Source: Limobrevibacterium gyesilva
Lineage (GTDB): Bacteria; Pseudomonadota; Alphaproteobacteria; Acetobacterales; Acetobacteraceae
Direction of reading: 5' to 3'
Assembly: GCF_025989185.1 (NCBI RefSeq)
Contig: NZ_JAPDNT010000002.1
Span: 372,001 to 436,000 of the forward strand
Length of the DNA stretch: 64,000 nucleotides
The position numbers and the translations under genes were made by a program. Shown here one piece after another: positions 6,787-15,599 of the stretch. The notes under the pieces were generated by a model that worked only from the letters and a program-made list of their open reading frames with translations, had not been told where the DNA came from and did not search any database. Every line of letters begins with the position of its first letter. Positions within the stretch are counted from its first letter, which is position 1.

Positions 6787-9120
6787 ATGCCCGACTCTCA
6801 GACGATCGACCACGGCGTGCCCGGCCTGGAGCAACCCGCCGACATCGTCGTGGACAACTGGGGCATCCCGCATATCCGCGCGAACACGCGCCACGACGTG
6901 TTCTTCGTTCAGGGCTTCGCCGCGGCGCGCGACCGGCTGTGGCAGCTCGACCTCTGGCGCAAACGCGGCCTCGGCCGCCTCGCCGCCGATTTCGGCCCGG
7001 GCTTCCTGGCGCAGGACCGGGCCGCACGTTTGTTCCTGTATCGCGGCGACATGGCGGCCGAATGGGGTGCCTATGGCACGCCGGAGGCACAGTCGATCAC
7101 CGAAGCCTTCGTGCAGGGCATCAATGCCTGGATCGCGCTCACGCAAGAGCAGCCGGACCTGCTGGCGCCGGAATTCGCCGCCATGGGCACGCGGCCGGAG
7201 CGCTGGGACGCCGCTGATGTCGTGCGCATCCGCAGCCACGGGCTGGTGCGCAACGTGCTGTCCGAAGCCACCCGCGCCCAGGTCATCGCGCGTGCCGACA
7301 TGGAGACCGATCTCGCGCGCCGTTCGATCGAGCCGCCATGGACCCCGATCCTGCCCGAAGGCCTTGATATGCGGGACATTCCGGCCGCGGCGCTGGACGT
7401 CTTCAAGCTGGCGACGGTGCGGCTCGATTTCAGCCCGGACCGGCTGGCCGCCACACTTGACGATGCGTGGCGCTGGACCAAGGTTTCCGATCTCGGCGAC
7501 GTCACCGCCGAGGGCTCGAACAACTGGGCCGTCGCCGGCAGCCGCACCGCCACCGGGCGGCCGATCCTGGCGAGCGATCCGCATCGCGCCCACGCCCTGC
7601 CCTCGCTGCGCCGCATCGTGCACCTGACCGGCCCCGGCATCGACGCCATCGGCGCCGGCGAACCGGCCCTGCCCGGCGTCTCCATCGGCCATAACGGCCA
7701 CGCCGCGTTCGGCCTGACCATCTTCCCGATGGATCAGGAAGATCTGTATGTCTACGAGACGCACCCTGACGACCCGGATCTGTATCGTTACGGTGACGGT
7801 TGGGAGCGCATGCGCACCGTGCGCGAGCTTGTCGCGGTGAAGGGCGCGCCAGCGCAGGAAGTGGTGTTGAAATTCACCCGCCACGGCCCGGTGATCCACG
7901 AGGACGCCACGGCGCGGCGCGCCTTCGCGGTCCGCTCGGTGTGGTTCGAGCCGGGATCGTCCGCCTATTTCACCAGCCTCGCCTATCTGAACGCCACATC
8001 GCCCGACGCGTTCGCGGCGGCCCTGCAGCACTGGTCGGCGCCATCCGTGAACCAGGTCTATGCCGATCGCGACGGCAACATCGCCTGGTTCACCGCCGGC
8101 CGGACGCCGATCCGGCCGAACTGGGACGGGCTGCTGCCGGTGCCCGGCGACGGGCGCTATGAATGGGCCGGCTTCCATCCGCTGGAAGACCTGCCGCGCA
8201 GCGTCAATCCCGCACGCGGCTTCGTCGCCACCGCAAACGAGATGAACCTGCCGCCCGACTACCCCTATCAGGACCGCAAGCTCGGCTTCGAATGGGCTGA
8301 ACACTCGCGCACCGAGCGCATCCACGCGGTGCTGGACGCGCAGCCCGCACACACGGTCGAACAGTCCATGGCGCTGCAGACCGACGACCTGTCCATCCCC
8401 GCGCGCCGGCTCGGCGCCCTGCTCGCCGCCCTGCCCAGCGACGGCGACCTAGCGTTCGGCCGCGACCTGCTGCTGGGTTGGGACCACCATCTCGCCCGTG
8501 ACAGTGCGGCGGCCGCGCTGCAGGAAGTCTGGTGGTCGAAGCACCTGAGGCCGGCGCTGCTGGACATGCTGGCGCCCGACCCCGTCGTGCGCGCGCTGCT
8601 CGTGCCCGGCGATACGGAGACGCTGTTGGCGCTGCTGGAGCAGCCGGACCACCGGCTGCCCGATCGCGACGCCCTGCTCGCGCGGACGCTGGTGGCAGCG
8701 GTGGCGGATTGCCGGGAGCGGCTCGGGCCGGATGCGTCCGGCTGGGCATGGGGCCGGCTGCATCACGGCTATTTCCCGCATCCCCTGGCGCCCGTGGCGC
8801 CACTGTCGCCCGTGGCGCCGGGCATGCGTGATGTCGGGCCGCTGCCCAAGGGCGGATCGGGCTCCACGCCGATGGCCGCGTCCTATCGCCTGTCGGACTT
8901 CCGTGTCACCACCGGCGCGTCCTTCCGCATGGTCGTGGATGTCGGCAACTGGGACAACAGCCGCGCCATCAATGCACCCGGCCAATCCGGCGACCCACGC
9001 TCGCCGCATTACGACGATCTCGCGCCGCTCTGGGCGGCGGGGGATTATGTGCCGCTGCTGTATTCGCGTGACGCCGTCGATGCGGCGGCGCGGCTGCGCA
9101 TCCGCCTGTCACCGCGCTGA
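6787..9120 (+). CDS. Penicillin acylase family protein (Ntn hydrolase, peptidase S45)
   Basis: A 777-residue amidase-type Ntn hydrolase. Family members are made as a precursor that cuts itself into alpha and beta chains; the new N-terminal serine of the beta chain is the nucleophile. Here GSNNWAVAG places that residue at Ser244 after Gly243. An alpha-chain signature (ARDRLWQLDLWRKRGLGRLA) is near residues 43-62, and ATANEMN in the beta chain supplies the expected Asn region. Substrates in the family include penicillins, N-acyl-homoserine lactones and other N-acyl amides. The ATG at 6787 has CACGGAGGATG just upstream. The N-terminus (MPDSQTIDHG) has no signal peptide, unlike most characterised periplasmic members, so it may act in the cytoplasm on an imported amide. 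It is divergent from the ABC operon. Confidence 0.9.
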   Translation: MPDSQTIDHGVPGLEQPADIVVDNWGIPHIRANTRHDVFFVQGFAAARDRLWQLDLWRKRGLGRLAADFGPGFLAQDRAARLFLYRGDMAAEWGAYGTPEAQSITEAFVQGINAWIALTQEQPDLLAPEFAAMGTRPERWDAADVVRIRSHGLVRNVLSEATRAQVIARADMETDLARRSIEPPWTPILPEGLDMRDIPAAALDVFKLATVRLDFSPDRLAATLDDAWRWTKVSDLGDVTAEGSNNWAVAGSRTATGRPILASDPHRAHALPSLRRIVHLTGPGIDAIGAGEPALPGVSIGHNGHAAFGLTIFPMDQEDLYVYETHPDDPDLYRYGDGWERMRTVRELVAVKGAPAQEVVLKFTRHGPVIHEDATARRAFAVRSVWFEPGSSAYFTSLAYLNATSPDAFAAALQHWSAPSVNQVYADRDGNIAWFTAGRTPIRPNWDGLLPVPGDGRYEWAGFHPLEDLPRSVNPARGFVATANEMNLPPDYPYQDRKLGFEWAEHSRTERIHAVLDAQPAHTVEQSMALQTDDLSIPARRLGALLAALPSDGDLAFGRDLLLGWDHHLARDSAAAALQEVWWSKHLRPALLDMLAPDPVVRALLVPGDTETLLALLEQPDHRLPDRDALLARTLVAAVADCRERLGPDASGWAWGRLHHGYFPHPLAPVAPLSPVAPGMRDVGPLPKGGSGSTPMAASYRLSDFRVTTGASFRMVVDVGNWDNSRAINAPGQSGDPRSPHYDDLAPLWAAGDYVPLLYSRDAVDAAARLRIRLSPR

Positions 9121-9172
9121 AGCGGGGCGGCGTTTCAGCCATCGGCGGCAGGCAACCAGGGCGGTGCAGGCC

Positions 9173-10048
9173 ATGACAGCATTGATGATACTGACCTCCG
9201 GCGACATGCACCTGGTGCTGGCGCCGGAAATCGGCGGCTCGATCGCCGCATGGACGCGCGGCGCTGAGCCCCTGTTCCGTCCCAGCCTGCCCGGCGCGCT
9301 CGACGAGGCCTCGCCGCGTGGCCTCGCCAGCTACCCGCTGTTCCCCTACTCCAACCGCGTGGCCGGGCGACGCTTCACTTTCGCCGGCGTGACGCATGAC
9401 CTGCCCGACCTGATGAACGGCTTCGCCATCCACGGCGCCGGTTGGCAACGGCCCTGGACGGCCGCACAAGACCGCAACATGGCCACCCTCACGCTCGACC
9501 ACCAACCCGGCCCGCTCTGGCCGTTCGCCTTCCACGCGGAGCAGCGCTTCACCCTGCTGGGGGACGCGCTGGTCTGCGACCTGCGCGTCGAGAACCGCGA
9601 CACCGTGCCAGCGCCTGCCGGTTTCGGCCTCCACCCGTATTTCCCGCGCAGCCCACGGGCCAGCCTGCAATTCACAGCCACCCATGTCTGGCACAACGGC
9701 GCCGACATGATCCCCACCGAGCTCACGCCGGTGCCGCCGGCCTGGGACCACCGCGACGGCCGCCCGGTGGGCAGCGTCACGCTGGACAACTGCTTCGCCG
9801 GATGGAGCGGCCACGCCAGGCTGCTGTATCCCGATCGCGGCTTCGCCCTGTCCATCGCCGCCGACCCGGTGTTCCGCCATCTCGTGGTGTATGTGCCGCC
9901 AGGAGAATCGTTCCTTGCGGTCGAGCCCGTCTCCAACATGAACGACGGACTGAACCGCATGGACGGCGTCACCGATCACGGCGTGTTCGTCCTTGCCCCA
10001 GGCGAAGCCCGTACCGGCCGCATCACGTTCCGCGTGGAGCCGGCCTGA
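9173..10048 (+). CDS. Aldose 1-epimerase-like protein (galactose mutarotase fold)
   Basis: A 291-residue protein of the aldose 1-epimerase superfamily, which interconverts alpha and beta anomers of sugars or binds sugar-like ligands. Visible landmarks are FPYSNRVAGRRFTFAG, the first active-site histidine in GFAIHGAGW, the second in GFGLHPYF, and the catalytic-type glutamate in LAVEPVSNMNDG. The start at 9173 gives a normal N-terminus; the longer frame overlaps the acylase gene. It lies 52 bases after the acylase gene on the same strand and may be co-transcribed. The sugar specificity is unknown. Confidence 0.88.
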   Translation: MTALMILTSGDMHLVLAPEIGGSIAAWTRGAEPLFRPSLPGALDEASPRGLASYPLFPYSNRVAGRRFTFAGVTHDLPDLMNGFAIHGAGWQRPWTAAQDRNMATLTLDHQPGPLWPFAFHAEQRFTLLGDALVCDLRVENRDTVPAPAGFGLHPYFPRSPRASLQFTATHVWHNGADMIPTELTPVPPAWDHRDGRPVGSVTLDNCFAGWSGHARLLYPDRGFALSIAADPVFRHLVVYVPPGESFLAVEPVSNMNDGLNRMDGVTDHGVFVLAPGEARTGRITFRVEPA

Positions 10049-10084
10049 CGCGCATCACTGGAAAGCCACCGCCGCGCGCGGGCC

Positions 10085-11449
10085 TCAGTCCGACGCGGCC
10101 GCGCGCACCAGACGCAATGAACTCAGCACTGCCGCGACGGCGGCAAACGCCGTTCCGGTCAGCAGCGCCACCGTTGCCCCGCGCCCCACGCCATCGATCT
10201 CGGTCAACCCGAAGCAGACGGCCACAAGCGCGGCGCCGATGGTCTGTCCCAGCAGCCGCGATGTCGACAGCATGCCGCTGCCGGCACCGCTGCGCTCACG
10301 CGGAACGCTGCTCAGCAACAGGCGGTTGTTCGGCGCCTGGAACAGCGAGAACCCGGCCCCTGCCATCGCCATGCGCCAGGCCACGTCCCACCACGCTGGA
10401 TGTGCCGGCAGGAGTCCCACCAGCAGCAGCCCCAGGGTCATGATCGCGAGGCCGATCCCGCCCAGCAGTCCCGCCGGGAACCGGTCCGACAGCCGGCCGG
10501 ACAGCGGCGCCACCACCGCCACCGTCGCCGGCCACGGGGTCATCAGCAGACCGGTGCCGATTTCGGAAATGCCGCCCACGCTCTGCAACAGGAACGGCAG
10601 CGCGACATAGGCGGAGGACTGGGCCACGAACGAACAGATCGACGTGGCGACCGACAGCGCGAAGATCGGGCGCCGGAACAGGTCCACGGGCAGCATCGGC
10701 GCCGGCAAGGTCAGCTGGCGCTGGACGAACACCACGCCGACGGCCAATGCGCCGGCAAATTCCAGCATCGGCAGCATGCTGCCCCGGCCGTGGCTCAGCG
10801 CATCCAGTGCCGCGATGAACAACCCGAACGTGGCCGCGTTCAGCAACGCGCTCGGCAGATCGAAGCCATGGTCGGACAGCGGCGTGCGCGGCAGCGAGCG
10901 GAGCAGCAGCAACGCCACCACGCCCACCGGCACGTTCACCGCGAACAGCCATGGCCAGCTTCCGACCGACAGGATCGCAGCCGCGACCGACGGTCCGACC
11001 GCCGAGGAGGTCGCCACCACCAGCGCATTGAACCCGAGCCCGCGGCCGAGTTGCGCGCGCGGAAAGATGTAGCGGACCAGCGCCGTGTTCACGCTCATCA
11101 ACCCGGCGCCGCCCAGCCCCTGCAGGATCCGCGCTGCCGTCAGCAGCGGCAACGTCGTCGCCAGAGCGCAGGCCAGCGACGCCACGGTGAACACTGCGAG
11201 GCCGATGCCGTAGACGCGGCGGTAGCCGTAGATGTCACCCAGCGAGGAACAGGGCAGCAGCGTCACCATCACCGCGATCTGAAAGGCGTTCACCACCCAG
11301 ATCGACGCGGCCGGAGTCACATCCAGGTCGCGCGCGATGGTCGGCAACGCGATGTTCGCCACGGCACTGCCGAGCACGGACACGCTGATGGCCAAGGCCA
11401 AAGTCAACATGGCGCGCCGTCGCTGCGCCAAAGGCAGCCCGTCCATCAT
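10085..11449 (-). CDS. MFS transporter, DHA2 (14-helix drug exporter) family
   Basis: A 454-residue inner-membrane protein with about 14 hydrophobic segments. It has the DHA2-type motif C region, the motif A-like GDIYGYRRVYGIGL after helix 2, and SIWVVNAFQIAVMVTLLPCSSL. The family exports drugs or metabolites by proton antiport. ATG 11449 (MMDGLPLAQRRRAM) is preferred; the in-frame start at 11497 adds a Gly/Thr-rich segment unlike the family. It stands alone, convergent with the epimerase gene (36 bases apart) and 156 bases from the HhH gene. Its substrate is unknown. Confidence 0.9.
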   Translation of the reverse strand: MMDGLPLAQRRRAMLTLALAISVSVLGSAVANIALPTIARDLDVTPAASIWVVNAFQIAVMVTLLPCSSLGDIYGYRRVYGIGLAVFTVASLACALATTLPLLTAARILQGLGGAGLMSVNTALVRYIFPRAQLGRGLGFNALVVATSSAVGPSVAAAILSVGSWPWLFAVNVPVGVVALLLLRSLPRTPLSDHGFDLPSALLNAATFGLFIAALDALSHGRGSMLPMLEFAGALAVGVVFVQRQLTLPAPMLPVDLFRRPIFALSVATSICSFVAQSSAYVALPFLLQSVGGISEIGTGLLMTPWPATVAVVAPLSGRLSDRFPAGLLGGIGLAIMTLGLLLVGLLPAHPAWWDVAWRMAMAGAGFSLFQAPNNRLLLSSVPRERSGAGSGMLSTSRLLGQTIGAALVAVCFGLTEIDGVGRGATVALLTGTAFAAVAAVLSSLRLVRAAASD

Positions 11450-11605
11450 TTCCGTCACTGTGCCGCCCGTCCCCCTGCCGCCAGTGTCGGGTGGCACGCG
11501 CGCCGGTGCAAGGCGGCTGTGGCGCGCTCACCGTCGACCCTGGCCCCGGCATCGCTCGCGCCGCTGCCGGGGCCGCGCCGGGGCAGGCTGGAAATCCGGC
11601 GTGGC

Positions 11606-11962
11606 TCAGAACGTCACGTGATCCTTGATCTTCGCCTTCACGCCGGCATTCACCGAAGTGCCGGTCATGCGATGGTCGAAATCGGCCCAATCCTTGAACT
11701 TGCCTTTCGCCCGCTCGTCCAGAATCGCCTTGGAGCGCGCCTTGCCGACATCCGGCAGCGCGTCGAGCTCGGCGGCTGTCGCGGTATTGAGATCCACCTT
11801 CTTGGCGGCTGCGGCGGGGGCGGGTGTCGCTGGGTGCGCCATGGGAGGCGCCGTGGCCGCCGGCGCCGCGGGTTTGGGCGCGGCACCGGTGCCCTGCGCC
11901 AAAGCGGGCATTGCCGACACGGCGAGAATCGCGGCGGCGATGACGAAGCGTCGTGCGAACAT
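11606..11962 (-). CDS. Exported helix-hairpin-helix (ComEA-like) protein
   Basis: A 118-residue protein: signal peptide (residues 1-23, ending SAMPALAQG), a 30-residue Ala/Pro-rich linker, then a helix-hairpin-helix domain beginning VDLNTATAAELDALPDVG (56-73). The core matches the DNA-binding HhH domain of ComEA, the DNA-uptake protein of competence systems. The ATG at 11962 follows ACAGGAG. It probably lies in the periplasm. No other competence gene is nearby, so a role in DNA uptake is inferred from the family only. Confidence 0.8.
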   Translation of the reverse strand: MFARRFVIAAAILAVSAMPALAQGTGAAPKPAAPAATAPPMAHPATPAPAAAAKKVDLNTATAAELDALPDVGKARSKAILDERAKGKFKDWADFDHRMTGTSVNAGVKAKIKDHVTF

Positions 11963-12295
11963 GGAGCATCTCCTGTGTGGAAGCACCAATCCCCTGCCGG
12001 AGCGGGCAGGCGAAACCAAAGATCCCGCTGCCCGTTGCGAAAACCGCTGGCGTGATCGCATAGAGCGCAATCACAGCCGCCTAGAAGCGAAAAAGCTCCA
12101 CCCAACCCAATTGTTATCAATCCCTGCGCCGGGCACAGACCCGCTGTGCCTGCGCCTCTATTTCATGAAGTCCATGTTTTTACAGGCAAGGATATGAATC
12201 GCACGAAATCGTTATCGCCCCTCTTTCGACGGGCGCGGCGATTAACCGCCCGTTCATTCCGCACCGTCAGTCTGCGCCTGGAAGGACCCGGCGCG
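11963..12295. other. Intergenic divergent control region
   Basis: This 333-base gap separates the HhH gene (minus) from the DUF1217 gene (plus). It is clearly less GC-rich than its surroundings, especially 12070-12240, and holds the small interrupted repeat ATTG-TTAT-CAAT. A frame open from 12146 encodes nothing recognisable and is read here as leader. It probably carries both promoters; no convincing sigma-28 or sigma-54 flagellar promoter was found by eye. Confidence 0.5.
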
Positions 12296-13144
12296 ATGAG
12301 CGGCTCGATCAATTTCAGCCTTCTGTTCGGCGCGCCCCCGGCCGGCGGGAGCAGCGACCTGCTGACCGCCTTGTACGGCGGCAGAAGCGGTGCCGCGGCG
12401 GGTACATCCGGCAACCCGCTGCAGGCCCTGCAACTGGCCGAGAAGACCCAGACCAGAAGCATCGCCACCACCGCCAGGCAGCCGGACGTGGCTCGCGACA
12501 TCGCCGCCTTCCAGTCCGCGGTCACCGCCGCGAAGGACCCCGCGAGCCTGCTCAAGAACCCCGTCGTGCTGAGAGTGCTGCTCACCGCGAACGGCCTGGG
12601 CGACCAGGCGACCTACCCCGCTCTGGCGCAGAAGGCGCTGTTGTCCAATGCCGCCGATTCCAATGCGCTGGTCAATAAGCTGACCGACACGCGCTGGAAA
12701 TCGGTCGCGCAGACCTACGACTTCGCCAACAAAGGCCTGTCGGTGCTGCAGAATCCCCAGGTGCAGTCCACCCTCGCCAACGCCTATGCCGAAGTCACCT
12801 GGCGCAAATCGCTGGACGCGACCACGCCTGGCCTGTCCAACGCCCTGTCGTTCCGCCAGCAGGCCGGCACCGTCACCTCCGTCGACCAGATCCTCGGCGA
12901 CCCCATGCTGCGCGACGTCGTCACCACCGCCCTCAACATCCCCCAGCAGATTGCCTTCCAGCCGCTCGCGGCACAGGAAAGGGCGATCAGCACACGGCTC
13001 GACCTTGGCAAGCTCAAGAACGCCCATTTCGTCGACACGCTGACGCAGCAATACCTGCTCAACAAGGCCAGTGCCGCGGCGAGCACCAACGCCATGCCCA
13101 GCCTGGACGATCTGATCAGCCAGGCCCGCGGGCTGGTGGTCTGA
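12296..13144 (+). CDS. DUF1217 domain protein (flagellar-associated type)
   Basis: A 282-residue protein starting MSGSINFSLLFG with AAGGA upstream. It contains the alternating short helical blocks of DUF1217 proteins: RVLLTANGLGDQATYPALAQ, a second block ILGDPMLRDVVTTALNIPQQ, then QERAISTRLDLGKLKNAHFV followed by QQYLL. In Alphaproteobacteria this domain is usually found in proteins encoded within flagellar clusters, and its function is not established. No signal peptide or membrane segment is seen. No flagellar gene is near, so assignment rests on the repeat pattern. Confidence 0.68.
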   Translation: MSGSINFSLLFGAPPAGGSSDLLTALYGGRSGAAAGTSGNPLQALQLAEKTQTRSIATTARQPDVARDIAAFQSAVTAAKDPASLLKNPVVLRVLLTANGLGDQATYPALAQKALLSNAADSNALVNKLTDTRWKSVAQTYDFANKGLSVLQNPQVQSTLANAYAEVTWRKSLDATTPGLSNALSFRQQAGTVTSVDQILGDPMLRDVVTTALNIPQQIAFQPLAAQERAISTRLDLGKLKNAHFVDTLTQQYLLNKASAAASTNAMPSLDDLISQARGLVV

Positions 13145-13205
13145 ACGGCGCGGGATTCGGACACGCGGGCAAACCACCCGCCGGCGGTGATAGACTGCCG
13201 CAGAA

Positions 13206-13733
13206 ATGGCCCTGCAAACCGACCGTCTGCTCCTCCGCACCCCACGCCCGAGCGATGCGCCGGCCGTATTCGCGTTTCTCGGGGATGCCGAGGCCATGCG
13301 TTTCACGCATCGCCTCGCCGATCTTCGCGCGTGCCGCCGTTTCCTGGCGGCGCATGAGCGGCAGCGCGCGAAAATCGGGTGCGCGCCCTGGGTCATCCTC
13401 CGCAAGACCGACCAGTCCGTCATCGGGTTCGGCGGCCTGTATGTGGACCCGTTCGACCCTGGCTGGGGCGTCGAGGTCGGCTACTTCTTCGCGCCGGCGG
13501 CCTGGGGCCAAGGATATGCGAGCGAACTGACGCGCTTCTGCCTGGGGATGGCGCGCCATCAGCTCGGGCTCACTGCGGTCAGCGCGTTCGCGCACCCCGA
13601 GAACACGGCGTCGCGCCGCGTCCTCGAAAAGGCGGGATTCGTGCAAGAGCGCTTCGTGCCCGCGATGAACAGGCATCTCTACACGTGCCGGCTTCAGGCG
13701 AGGCCACGACGCAAAGACGTCTCCCTGGCCTGA
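13206..13733 (+). CDS. GNAT family N-acetyltransferase (RimJ/RimL type)
   Basis: A 175-residue protein of the GNAT fold that would move an acetyl group from acetyl-CoA to an amine. It starts with the RimJ/RimL-like TDRLLLRTPRPSDAPAVFAF, carries the acetyl-CoA loop in APAAWGQGYASELTRFCL, and ends with the motif HPENTASRRVLEKAGF. It lies 61 bases after the DUF1217 gene and converges on adenine deaminase. The acceptor (protein N-terminus, antibiotic or small amine) is unknown. Confidence 0.88.
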   Translation: MALQTDRLLLRTPRPSDAPAVFAFLGDAEAMRFTHRLADLRACRRFLAAHERQRAKIGCAPWVILRKTDQSVIGFGGLYVDPFDPGWGVEVGYFFAPAAWGQGYASELTRFCLGMARHQLGLTAVSAFAHPENTASRRVLEKAGFVQERFVPAMNRHLYTCRLQARPRRKDVSLA

Positions 13734-13742
13734 GCGGGTGTG

Positions 13743-15515
13743 TCATCCCGCCGCGATCAATGCAGTGTCGAACACCTCGCCAGTCGTCCCGTCGGCGATG
13801 CCACGGTCGGTCACGTGCGGGCCGGGGTTGCAAGCGAGGCTGGCGCCGACGATCGCCTTGAAGGTCAGGATCGGCGGCTGCCAGTCCACGATCCCGTCCG
13901 CCGCCTGCTTCAGCGCACCGAAGGCCGCGCCAACCTCCTCGGCCGGCGCGTCGGACAGCAGCCCGCACACCGGCAGCGGCAGCACCGCCTGCACCTGCCC
14001 CCCGGCCGCGACCGCCATGCCGCCGCCGGCGGCGATCAGCGCGTTCGCGGCGGCCGCCATGTCCTCCGCCTCGCGCCCGAACACCACCAGATTGTGGCTG
14101 TCATGCGCGACCGTCGTCGCGATCGCTCCGCGCCACGTGCTCCATTGGTCCAGCACGCCCAGCACGGGCGTGGCCGGCGCCCGGCCATGGCGATGGATCA
14201 CCGCCATCAGGATGGCGCCGTCCGGCAGCACCGCGGCACTGTCGCGCACGGGCACTGTGATCTCGCCCCATTCGGTGAAGCGCGGCTTAGCCACTGTGCG
14301 CAGCTGCGCCTGCGTGCCTGCAACTGTCAGGCGGAACTGCTCCGGCGTCACCGGCCCCAGCTTCATCGTCCCCCGCGGCAGGCCCACCGGGTCGGGCCGC
14401 AGCGCGCCGGTCAGGCGTCCGTCCCGCGCCACCAGCCGGCCGGACGCGAACACCTGCGTCACCCGCATCTCCGCCAGATCCGACAGCACCACCAGGTCCG
14501 CCCGCCGCCCCGGCGCCACCAGGCCGAGATCACGCCGCCCCAGCCGCATCGCCGCGTTCAGCGTGGCGCACCGCAGCGCGTCGATCGCCGGCATCCCGTG
14601 GCGCACCAGCCGGCGCAGCACGTCGATCATGCCGCCCACGCGCACGAGGTCGTCGGGGAAGATGTCGTCGGTGCAGATCGTCAATGTCTGCGGCACCTGC
14701 GACAGCGTGCGCAGCGCCGCCACCGCTCCCGGCAGCACGTAGTCGTGCGAGCCCCGCAGCTCCACCGTGAACCCGGCCCGCAGCTTCGCCAGCAGATCCT
14801 CGCCCGAGGTGATCTCGTGGTCGGACTGGATGCCGGCCGCGGCGAACCCCTGCAGCTCGGCCCCGGCAAGGCCGCGCCCATGCCCGCAGACCAGTTTGCC
14901 GCTGGCCAGCCCCTCGCCGACGATGCCCCGCATATGGGCGCTGCGCTCCAGCACCCCGCGCATGTCCATCACCTCCGCCACCCCCGCCACGTCCGGCCAG
15001 GCGAGCATGGCGCGCATCTCTGCTGCTTCGAACGCCGCCCCCGCCAGCTCCAGCCCGGGGGCCGAGGGCACGCAGGATGGCGCCAGCACCAGGATGCGCA
15101 GCGGCAGGTCGCGCGACGCCGCCACCGCCCAGCGCACGCCGTCGAGCCCCAGCACGTTGCCGACCTCGTGCGGGTCCCAGCACAACGTCGTCGTACCCTG
15201 CGGCACCACCGTCTCGGCATAGCGCCGGGGCGTGACCATCGAGCTTTCGATGTGCATATGCGTGTCGATCAGCCCGGGCGCGATGAAGCAGCCGCTGGCA
15301 TCGACCGTCTCGGCGGCGTCCGTCCGCGCACCCGGCGCGTGCACGCTGGCGATCAGCTTGCCCACCAGCCCGATATCGGCCGGCCGCGTCTCGCTGGTGG
15401 CGACATCCACCAGCATGGCGCCGGTAATCAGCACGTCGAAGGGCGCGAGCCCCCGTGCCGCGCGCACCGCACGGTCGCGAAGGGCAGGATCGTTCAGGTC
15501 TTGTGGCTCGTTCAT
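13743..15515 (-). CDS. ade: Adenine deaminase
   Basis: A 590-residue amidohydrolase that converts adenine to hypoxanthine and ammonia. It shows the metal-binding HMHIESS near residue 90, HEVGN, GHGRGLAGAEL, SDHEITSGED and TDDIFPDDL, all in the order found in Ade proteins. The C-terminal adenine-deaminase domain contains AHDSHNLVVFG. The length agrees with the bacterial family. ATG 15515 is the natural start; the frame stays open far upstream only because it is antisense to the aminotransferase and M81 genes. It is divergent from the aminotransferase operon across an 84-base spacer and ends 9 bases from the GNAT gene. Some proteins of this family act on other purine-like substrates, so adenine is likely but not proven. 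Confidence 0.9.
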   Translation of the reverse strand: MNEPQDLNDPALRDRAVRAARGLAPFDVLITGAMLVDVATSETRPADIGLVGKLIASVHAPGARTDAAETVDASGCFIAPGLIDTHMHIESSMVTPRRYAETVVPQGTTTLCWDPHEVGNVLGLDGVRWAVAASRDLPLRILVLAPSCVPSAPGLELAGAAFEAAEMRAMLAWPDVAGVAEVMDMRGVLERSAHMRGIVGEGLASGKLVCGHGRGLAGAELQGFAAAGIQSDHEITSGEDLLAKLRAGFTVELRGSHDYVLPGAVAALRTLSQVPQTLTICTDDIFPDDLVRVGGMIDVLRRLVRHGMPAIDALRCATLNAAMRLGRRDLGLVAPGRRADLVVLSDLAEMRVTQVFASGRLVARDGRLTGALRPDPVGLPRGTMKLGPVTPEQFRLTVAGTQAQLRTVAKPRFTEWGEITVPVRDSAAVLPDGAILMAVIHRHGRAPATPVLGVLDQWSTWRGAIATTVAHDSHNLVVFGREAEDMAAAANALIAAGGGMAVAAGGQVQAVLPLPVCGLLSDAPAEEVGAAFGALKQAADGIVDWQPPILTFKAIVGASLACNPGPHVTDRGIADGTTGEVFDTALIAAG

Positions 15516-15540
15516 GGCAGGGTCCGTCGGCAATGTCGCG

Positions 15541-15571
15541 TTGACAGGCAAGGCACGATCCCGGAGCCTAC
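15541..15571 (+). promoter_or_regulatory. Candidate sigma-70 promoter for the aminotransferase operon
   Basis: A consensus -35 TTGACA lies at 15541-15546. A weak -10-like GCCTAC at 15566-15571 follows after 19 bases, 28 bases before the ATG at 15600. It sits in the 84-base divergent spacer shared with adenine deaminase. The -10 match is poor. Confidence 0.35.
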
Positions 15572-15599
15572 CGCGAAAGCAGGAGCACGGGAGAAACTC

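Noticed and set aside
9749-10443. Arg/Pro-rich plus-strand frame over the epimerase end
   Set aside because: Shadow in another frame of the epimerase and MFS genes, with no domain features.
13740-15599. Plus-strand open frame leading into the aminotransferase (1060 residues)
   Set aside because: His/Arg/Gln-rich translation antisense to adenine deaminase; the aminotransferase begins cleanly at ATG 15600 with a ribosome site.
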